A stretch of DNA of 9,517 bases from CAYUCE01 sp964443275 (GTDB taxonomy: Bacteria; Bipolaricaulota; Bipolaricaulia; CAYUCE01): positions 1 to 9,517 of the forward strand of contig CAYUCE010000066.1 in assembly GCA_964443275.1 (NCBI GenBank), given 5' to 3'. Below the pieces are notes generated by a model, which was given only the letters and a program-made list of their open reading frames with translations, did no database searches and was not told the origin of the DNA. The stretch's first letter is position 1. Each line of letters begins with the position of its first letter. Shown here one piece after another: positions 5,003 through 9,517 of this stretch. A program made the position numbers and the translations under genes.

Positions 5003-5728
5003 CTAGCAATTATTAGGTGCTTTTCTTGTAGCTTCCCTGAGCCTCCAATCGTCTTTGGAATCCGTATCTTGTCCATTCGGACATCTTTGCCAAGAGATGT
5101 CAGGGTCTATTTCCGCCTGGGTTTTTAAAGTGTAGTCTACCATTTGCCCTTCATCATTATAAAGGCTAACTAGTTCGCCTTTATTCTTTAAATCACCTTG
5201 ATCAAGTGGGACAACGTGATAACTACTGGCTTTAATGACAATGTTTTCTCCAATTATTTTGGTCCCTTGGCCGAAAGTGTCCAATATCCAACCTTCAATA
5301 TTTATTTCGTGACCAGTGGGATTATATAATTCAACATATTCACTTTCTCCCTTAGCTGGACTTGGATCAAACTCATTTATGACTATGTGGTCTGGCACCG
5401 TTTCGCAGGTCTCATCTCCTTTTAAGTTGTAGAACATTCGGAGAAGAAAGGATTTCTTTTTACCTATATGGTTGACATTACAGAGCTCACTGACTGTTCT
5501 AATCGGTACAGAATCTTTCAGAGCTTCTACCGTTGCTCCCCCAAAACCAGATAGTGCATCTATCCACCTGATATCGTCCTTATCGATTACAGTTGGGCGA
5601 TGGCCAATATTAAATCTCTCTACGAAATCACACGGTGTCAAATTTTCTTCTGCCAATTGTACAGCTGGACCAGTTAACAGAGCTATAATAATGGTTGTAG
5701 TTATTGTGAATGCGATTTTCCGAGACAT
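5003..5728 (-). CDS. Secreted lamin-tail-domain protein with helix-hairpin-helix-like segment
   Basis: A 241-residue exported protein. Residues 1-26 are a signal peptide (basic SRK, hydrophobic TITTTIIIALLTG, cleavage likely near QLA-EE). Residues about 45-102 look like helix-hairpin-helix material (DALSGFGGATVEALKDSV and the second turn CNVNHIGKKKSFLL). Residues 113-238 are a lamin-tail domain: HIVINEFDPSPAKGESEYVE, then LYNPTGHEINIEGWILDTFG and the strand GELVSLYNDEGQMVDY, closing with SWQR and the family-typical end. In bacteria this beta-sandwich is often fused to nucleases or competence-type proteins and is thought to tether to the surface or to DNA; no nuclease motif is seen here. The start follows GGGGGTGA by five bases. 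It ends in TAG. It has its own promoter and no operon partner. Confidence 0.9.
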   Translation of the reverse strand: MSRKIAFTITTTIIIALLTGPAVQLAEENLTPCDFVERFNIGHRPTVIDKDDIRWIDALSGFGGATVEALKDSVPIRTVSELCNVNHIGKKKSFLLRMFYNLKGDETCETVPDHIVINEFDPSPAKGESEYVELYNPTGHEINIEGWILDTFGQGTKIIGENIVIKASSYHVVPLDQGDLKNKGELVSLYNDEGQMVDYTLKTQAEIDPDISWQRCPNGQDTDSKDDWRLREATRKAPNNC

Positions 5729-5757
5729 AATTTCACCCCCGTTATGTCTTTAACCTT

Positions 5758-5786
5758 ATCCTAAATGTAAAATCACTTTTTTTCAA
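5758..5786 (-). promoter_or_regulatory. Promoter of the lamin-tail gene
   Basis: On the minus strand TTGAAA (5786-5781), 17 bases, TAGGAT (5763-5758; 4 of 6 matches). The start codon lies 30 bases downstream. Confidence 0.4.
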
Positions 5787-6139
5787 GACATCCTGGATCT
5801 ATGGGAACTATTTACCTGGTAGAGGTAGGTGTCTTTGGCAAGCCTTTTTTGCAGAGAATGGCCATCTAAAAGTATAGAGCACCCCGAAAGCTCCATGCTT
5901 TCTAGGTAGGTCCATCCCTTTTTATTGGATAATTTATCTATAAATCAAGACTTTAAGTATCAAATCCTGAAAGAAGAAAAAGCTTAAAAATAAAACTTGC
6001 GAAAGTGGAAGGGAATCAACAAAATAGTGGTGAGCTATTCCAGCGTGAGATGATAAGGATCATTCTGAAAAGACCAAAATACTGACATTCCTCTGAAACA
6101 GTACACATGATATGACATTATTAAGTAGGAGGTGAGAGA
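5787..6139. other. Gene-free stretch upstream of the 6140 locus
   Basis: No secure ORF. The only structure seen is a perfect hairpin GAAAGC-TCCAT-GCTTTC (5886-5902) without a T-run. A promoter for the 6140 gene must lie here, but no box pair was convincing. Confidence 0.5.
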
Positions 6140-6370
6140 GTGAGCGAATGGGAAAAAGTATGTAAATCAGTTAGAATTGAGATCCTTGGCTTTCTCAAGA
6201 TCCCCTGGGTAGTTAGACAGAGATACATTCTTAAGTAGCTTAAACCTAGTAGAATAAATCGAAATTTGAAGTAGAGGACTCTTCCTCTTTCTTCAATGAA
6301 ACTATGGAATGTCGTAGTAAAAGATAGAGCCAAGACTCAAGACAGGGACACCTTCCTGCTTTCTGAATAA
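6140..6370 (+). pseudogene. Short gene interrupted by two in-frame TAG codons, coupled to the 6370 gene
   Basis: GTG 6140 is preceded by AGGAGGTGA (6127-6135), the best ribosome site in the window. The frame reads MSEWEKVCKSVRIEILGFLK and reaches TAG at 6236-6238 (32 residues). Read on, it meets a second TAG at 6272-6274 and then runs to TAA at 6368-6370, which overlaps the ATG of the next gene as TAATG. That overlap and the missing ribosome site of the 6370 gene suggest one coupled 76-codon frame, now broken by nonsense changes, or read through. The alternative is a 32-residue leader peptide followed by an attenuator-like hairpin (AGAGGA-CTCT-TCCTCT, 6273-6288). TAG is a normal stop in three other genes here, which argues against routine TAG decoding. 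The product is not recognised. Confidence 0.45.
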
Positions 6371-6978
6371 TGGATATTATGAGCAGAAATAAAAATTTTT
6401 TTCAAAGTTTACAGTTAATAAGATACGATAAGAGATCAAAAGTAACAACTACGCAGAGGAACGACATCGATTTTCAACCAGATTATTTTTTCTCTACAAC
6501 TTTAAATCCTTTTTTAGAATGTTATTTCAATTATTCCTGGTCAAAACTTAACAGGGCTTTTGGGATAAATTTAAGTACATTCTACGAAAGATCAGAAAAA
6601 ACTATTTTCTTTACGTATATGAAGGAAGTTGACGAGAACTTAACTGAAAAAGTAAAGTTCATGCGTTATAATGACCCAGCTTGTTTTAGAGAAATGGAGA
6701 TACGGTTTGCTTTCACGGAATCAATGGAATTTAATCTAAGCCAAATCTCCAAAGATAAGTGTAGGGAAATTTGCGAAAAATGGGGTTTACTAGATTTAGC
6801 AATACAGATTCACAGATTGGAAAGAAATTCATTTTCAGACCTAAACTTTTTATTTCTCGATATGCCAAAACAGGAGGATCACGTAAAAGAAGATTTTAAA
6901 GGTGTGATACCTTTGGTTGAAGAGTATGATAATAAAATTGTTAACCTAGCAGAGAAAATTGTGAAATTATATGAATGA
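6370..6978 (+). CDS. Hypothetical protein of unknown family
   Basis: A 202-residue soluble protein not recognised. It has no signal peptide or membrane segment. The N-terminal third is rich in Phe, Tyr and Asn (DIDFQPDYFFSTTLNPFLEC, then YFNYSWSKLNRAFGINLSTF); the middle has charged alternation (MKEVDENLTEKVKFMRYNDP); the C-terminal half is helical (CREICEKWGLLDLAIQIHRL, and a final EEYDNKIVNLAEKIVKLYE). The start ATG overlaps the TAA of the preceding broken frame, and no Shine-Dalgarno is present at it or at the in-frame ATG 6379, so translation probably depends on coupling. Base composition is strongly AT-rich compared with the cyclase gene, which may mean recent transfer. No clear terminator follows. 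It is likely a real gene because the frame is long, uninterrupted and protein-like. Confidence 0.7.
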   Translation: MDIMSRNKNFFQSLQLIRYDKRSKVTTTQRNDIDFQPDYFFSTTLNPFLECYFNYSWSKLNRAFGINLSTFYERSEKTIFFTYMKEVDENLTEKVKFMRYNDPACFREMEIRFAFTESMEFNLSQISKDKCREICEKWGLLDLAIQIHRLERNSFSDLNFLFLDMPKQEDHVKEDFKGVIPLVEEYDNKIVNLAEKIVKLYE

Positions 6979-7102
6979 CACTAAAAGTAGACCTATGATC
7001 AGTATAAAAGATCAAATGGGTTTCTATCACTCTATATAAAGGGATTTTCTCTTTTTACTATACCATCAACTTATTAGTGGGTTAGAGACAATAGATAGAT
7101 TC

Positions 7103-7414
7103 TTATCTGAGAAGCTCCAACTGCCAAGGTGATTCGATAATAATCTCGGGCTTATCATGTTTACCTTTCCCATACCATTCTAATTTCCCCGTGACTCTGA
7201 TTTGCTTGTCTTTTAGGGCAGATAAGTCAATTTCAGAGTTGGGAAAATCAGCCGCGATATCGTCTGTGAAAATCACTGCAGTGAAATGATGATATATGTC
7301 TTGGCTTGAATTTAGGAAGATCATGCCTTTGGCGGTTCCAACCCACGCGACAGAATACTCAATCGTAACTATCTTACCTCCGTATCTCTCATAATTATGG
7401 ATATATTGAACGCC
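7103..7414 (-). pseudogene. 5'-truncated OB-fold nucleic-acid-binding domain
   Basis: From the first ATG (7324) the frame gives 73 residues, but homologous-looking sequence continues upstream without a start codon to a TAG at 7415-7417 (HNYERYGGKIVTIEYS, then VAWVGTAKGMIFLN). Together these form a complete OB-type barrel: the KIVTIE strand, GMIFLN, HHFTAVIF, the helix SEIDLSAL, KQIRVTGKLEWYG, and the closing strand PEIIIESPWQLELL. This domain usually sits at the C-terminus of secreted or nuclease-linked proteins. Lacking a start, ribosome site and promoter, the piece is most likely a relic of a longer gene cut at about 7415. Residual translation from 7324 would give an incomplete barrel. It lies on the same strand as the lamin-tail gene, a domain with which OB folds often co-occur. 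Confidence 0.65.
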
Positions 7415-7430
7415 CTAACTACCTCCCCCA

Positions 7431-7661
7431 ATGGCTGAAAAAGGGAATAAAAAAACCCGCGATAAAGGGCGTTGTGCAAATTATGGTGATGATCTAACAA
7501 ACGTAGCTACTCTAGCAAACCCCATTTATGACCACATTATACCTCTCTCTGAACATGGAACTAACGATCCTTCAAATTTTCAATTGCTTTGCCAGCGTTG
7601 CAACCTCAAGAAAGGCAATAAAAAATGGATACCATCTAAGGATGACCTTAATTTTTGGTAG
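7431..7661 (+). CDS. Short HNH endonuclease-like protein, probably truncated
   Basis: A 76-residue protein dominated by an HNH fold: RDKGRCANYGDDL (residues 10-22), the catalytic DHIIPLSEHGTNDPSNFQLL (34-53) and CQRCNLKKGNK (54-64). Catalytic His35, central Asn49 and the second zinc pair Cys54/Cys57 are present. The first zinc pair is damaged: Cys15 is followed by Tyr18 where the family has Cys, a change reachable by one base (TAT for TGT). HNH proteins nick or cut DNA using one metal ion. No ribosome site precedes ATG 7431, and an in-frame stop lies 13 bases upstream. With the back-to-back OB relic starting 16 bases away, this end is probably also cut by the same rearrangement. Activity is doubtful. 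It is followed by a convergent terminator. Confidence 0.65.
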   Translation: MAEKGNKKTRDKGRCANYGDDLTNVATLANPIYDHIIPLSEHGTNDPSNFQLLCQRCNLKKGNKKWIPSKDDLNFW

Positions 7662-7711
7662 TCTTGTAAATGGAATCCCTAGCTGGTTTGAACTAACTCA
7701 GATAAAGCGTG

Positions 7712-7736
7712 AAGCGCTTATCCCTAAAGCGCTTTT
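7712..7736. terminator. Bidirectional terminator between HNH and channel genes
   Basis: AAGCGCTT (7712-7719) and AAGCGCTT (7727-7734), each a palindrome and so complementary to the other, enclose a 7-base loop. The second copy runs into TTTT on the plus strand. It lies between two convergent stop codons (7661 and 7747). Confidence 0.55.
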
Positions 7737-7746
7737 CATAAATCCT

Positions 7747-9306
7747 CTATCCTCGCATCCACTTTCGGGCAAAGACAACTATAATCAATGCTGTAAAGAG
7801 TGCTCCTGCTAAAGACTCAGAAGCCGATACTGTTTTCATAAGCCAACCATTTGGATGCAGATAACCGTAACTCAAGGTGGTAAATGTTATTATGCTATAA
7901 TATAGGGAGTCTCCAAGTTTGGAAATCACTGTTCCATTTACTGCTATTGCATAGGTGTTACCAGGAAGCAATCCTATATTACCAAGCCAGTAGAATAGGG
8001 TAGAAATAAAAATTGAAATTCCAGATAGTTTTAATACTCTTTGCCAATTTGTGCCGTACTCACAAGTCCAGTCAGCAATGAGCTTCTCTATGAGTTGTGC
8101 TAACTTTCCCTCTTTCTGCTCCCTCCGTGCCTGCATTTCATGAGCAAACATCTTATCAGCATCTTCTTTCCTGCCTTCCTTCTCATACGATATTCTTTGA
8201 ATCCTGCATCCTTCCTCTTTCGCCTGAGGTAGTTGAAATTTATTTTTTACTTGTTTGACCTCTAACTTACTGATACTTAAAGTTGGATCCCTTCCCAGGT
8301 CCTTTTTAATCCTTTCTGTAAAATTGCGTAATTTAGAAAATTGATGAGATTTAAAAGATTTTTCTTCTATTTCAACCGTGTTATTTATTATTTTCCATAT
8401 ATTTATTTTTTTCATGATGGTTCCCTTCTCAAATCTATTTAATTTAGCCAATTTCTTTTCAATAACCTTTTCCTCTACCCACACTTCTCTAGTAATGACA
8501 CCAAACTCAATTTCACCCAAATCCTCAACCAATGTTATTATTTTTCGGAAGTCGATACCTGAAAAAGATAAGTTTCCTAGGAAAGTTGCTTTAGCAAAGT
8601 TGCACATATTTTTAAATTCGACCATTTGAAACCTTGTTCCTTTTCCAAAGTGGGCATGTTTAAAATTAGCAGGTCCACCAAACTTGACACTCAAAAACTC
8701 TACACCCTCTTCAAATTGCGCCCCCTTAAAATATGCACCGGCGTTGAATTTCACTCCGTTAAAGTTAGCGAAACCTTTGAATTTTGCATCACCAAAGTTT
8801 GCACCAATGATGCCAAATTTCGCACCTAAAAATATTGCATCATTCCCAAATATTGCATCTTCAAAGAATCCGATCAACTCAAATTCTACGGTTAGAAATC
8901 GCGCCGTTTTCTTAAATACTGTACTTTTGAAATTAGCTTTCTCGAACTCAGCTCTCCAAAAATCAGCAGTCCCTTCAAAAATAGCATCTTGAAAAATGGC
9001 AGTATCATTGAATAAAGTGTAGGAAAACGAGAAGCTGCTTTCCTCCGTTTGCTCATTTTTAGGAATGTCTGGAAAACTATAACCTTTCCAATCTATACGA
9101 TCATCAAATATAAATCGCTTTCGTTCACTTCCCTTGTCATCTTCAATAATTTCAACTTTTTTTGCTTGGTCTTGAACTCTCTCATAGAAATTTATTGCCT
9201 CTTTTCTATTCTTATTTGGCTTGTGAAAAAGGCAGTATTCATCCCCCTCTTTTATGGGCCCACAATTCCCATATCTACGTTTCTTGCATCGCCCTTTATC
9301 ATACAT
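7747..9306 (-). CDS. Pentapeptide-repeat / two-TM ion-channel fusion with N-terminal Cys-His motif
   Basis: A 519-residue membrane protein. Residues 1-30 carry a likely zinc knuckle (Cys7, Cys15, Cys25, His28; CLFHKP). About 90-270 is a pentapeptide-repeat solenoid of the Phe-centred type (AIFQD AIFEG TADFW, then RAEFEKANFK and many similar units). About 270-415 is charged and helical (for example KEDADKMFAHEMQARREQKE). The C-terminus is a pore module: TM1 about 426-447 (GISIFISTLFYWLG), pore helix and filter about 465-488, TM2 about 493-513 (LAGALFTALIIVVF). This matches known pentapeptide-channel proteins. The filter reads TTLSYGYLHP where potassium channels have TTxGYGD, so the first Gly is Ser and the Asp is Tyr. 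The ATG at 9306 has only a diffuse G-rich ribosome site. It stands alone and ends in TAG. It is possibly a membrane effector or sensor; its ligand is unknown. Confidence 0.9.
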   Translation of the reverse strand: MYDKGRCKKRRYGNCGPIKEGDEYCLFHKPNKNRKEAINFYERVQDQAKKVEIIEDDKGSERKRFIFDDRIDWKGYSFPDIPKNEQTEESSFSFSYTLFNDTAIFQDAIFEGTADFWRAEFEKANFKSTVFKKTARFLTVEFELIGFFEDAIFGNDAIFLGAKFGIIGANFGDAKFKGFANFNGVKFNAGAYFKGAQFEEGVEFLSVKFGGPANFKHAHFGKGTRFQMVEFKNMCNFAKATFLGNLSFSGIDFRKIITLVEDLGEIEFGVITREVWVEEKVIEKKLAKLNRFEKGTIMKKINIWKIINNTVEIEEKSFKSHQFSKLRNFTERIKKDLGRDPTLSISKLEVKQVKNKFQLPQAKEEGCRIQRISYEKEGRKEDADKMFAHEMQARREQKEGKLAQLIEKLIADWTCEYGTNWQRVLKLSGISIFISTLFYWLGNIGLLPGNTYAIAVNGTVISKLGDSLYYSIITFTTLSYGYLHPNGWLMKTVSASESLAGALFTALIIVVFARKWMRG

Positions 9307-9355
9307 TCTATCCCTACCCCTTTTATTTATGGCATCGTTAATCCATGTACATAGT

Positions 9356-9413
9356 GTAACATAAAGGTAACCTAGCCCAAAAATTTAAACCGGGGGTAAC
9401 GTAAATTTTAAAC
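9356..9413. promoter_or_regulatory. Repeated GTAAC and AAATTTAAAC motifs upstream of the channel gene
   Basis: GTAAC occurs at 9356-9360, 9367-9371 and 9396-9400, and AAATTT(T)AAAC at 9381-9390 and 9403-9413. They lie 50 to 110 bases upstream of the channel start and could be regulator sites. No confident -35/-10 pair was found; a weak TACACT box on the minus strand near 9350 is possible. Confidence 0.3.
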
Positions 9414-9517
9414 TACTCGGGAATCCAATTAGAGAAGAATCAGCCATAAAAGAGTAGAGTAAAAGCTAACTCAACTTCCCCCTCTTAGGCAAAAAATAAA
9501 AGGGGCAAAAAGCCTAT
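9414..9517. other. Window end, no gene seen
   Basis: No ORF of note. Loose pairings exist (CCCCT...AGGGG and TAGGC...GCCTA at 9480-9516), but none has a clear T-run on the expected side. Confidence 0.4.

Noticed and set aside
5472..5753. Plus-strand ORF opposite the lamin-tail gene
   Set aside because: Shadow of the signal peptide and N-terminal region of a secure gene.
6121..6333. Minus-strand 70-codon ORF
   Set aside because: Composition is not protein-like, no ribosome site is present, and the plus strand at this place has a perfect ribosome site and a coupled frame.
7528..7812. Plus-strand ORF overlapping the HNH gene in another frame
   Set aside because: The HNH motifs in the 7431 frame are unmistakable; this frame has none.
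7461..9300. Exact 11-base inverted match GATAAAGGGCG (7461-7471) and its complement (9290-9300)
   Set aside because: Both copies encode DKGR just before a Cys motif in two different genes; the match is short and probably chance or shared codon choice, with no flanking mobile-element features.
8378..9354. Several plus-strand ORFs opposite the channel gene
   Set aside because: They are low-complexity mirror images of the pentapeptide repeat region.

Overview
The window is a gene-poor, AT-rich accessory stretch of a bacterial chromosome. Shine-Dalgarno sites are strong (AGGAGG type) and the promoters are good sigma-70/sigma-A boxes. Two toxin-antitoxin-type loci, several broken or tiny genes, dispersed repeats and intergenic gaps of 400 to 750 bases point to a plastic region. 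No rRNA, tRNA or marker gene fixes the taxonomy. A clostridia-like or other low-GC, Gram-positive-like bacterium, or a candidate phylum with similar signals, is a guess from base composition and signal style only.

Layout. (1) Positions 1-1000: an orphan AbrB/MazE-type antitoxin gene (+) behind a good promoter, facing a complete RHH antitoxin / RelE-ParE toxin operon (-) with near-perfect promoter boxes. (2) 1000-1600: no secure gene. It holds a hairpin, a hairpin-like array of 20-base units, and the first copy (R1) of a dispersed repeat. (3) 1605-2258: a 217-residue protein resembling, weakly, the stand-alone C-terminal domain of lantibiotic/thiopeptide dehydratases. (4) 2317-4253: the most coherent unit. 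A 45-residue ribbon-helix-helix regulator (-) diverges from a promoter whose spacer carries 8-base direct repeats. That promoter leads into a 52-residue peptide with a signal-like N-terminus, which overlaps the start of a GAF-GAF-GGDEF diguanylate cyclase. The 45 bases before the cyclase start are nearly identical to those before the 1605 gene. (5) 4254-5002: terminator, structured hairpins and the second repeat copy (R2). (6) 5003-5728: a secreted lamin-tail-domain protein (-). (7) 6140-6978: a short gene with an excellent ribosome site, interrupted by two in-frame TAG codons, whose frame ends in TAATG on the start of an unknown 202-residue gene lacking its own ribosome site. (8) 7103-7661: a 5'-truncated OB-fold fragment (-) and a short HNH nuclease (+), back to back with 16 bases between them. 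(9) 7747-9306: a 519-residue zinc-motif / pentapeptide-repeat / two-TM ion-channel fusion (-) with an altered selectivity filter.

How the genes may work together: the candidate new system is the RHH regulator + secreted micropeptide + GAF-GAF-GGDEF module. A small regulator probably controls a peptide/cyclase pair translated from overlapping frames, and its leader block is reused before the 1605 gene. The rest looks like a collection of toxin-antitoxin, nuclease-related and membrane-defence-like accessory genes, partly decayed.
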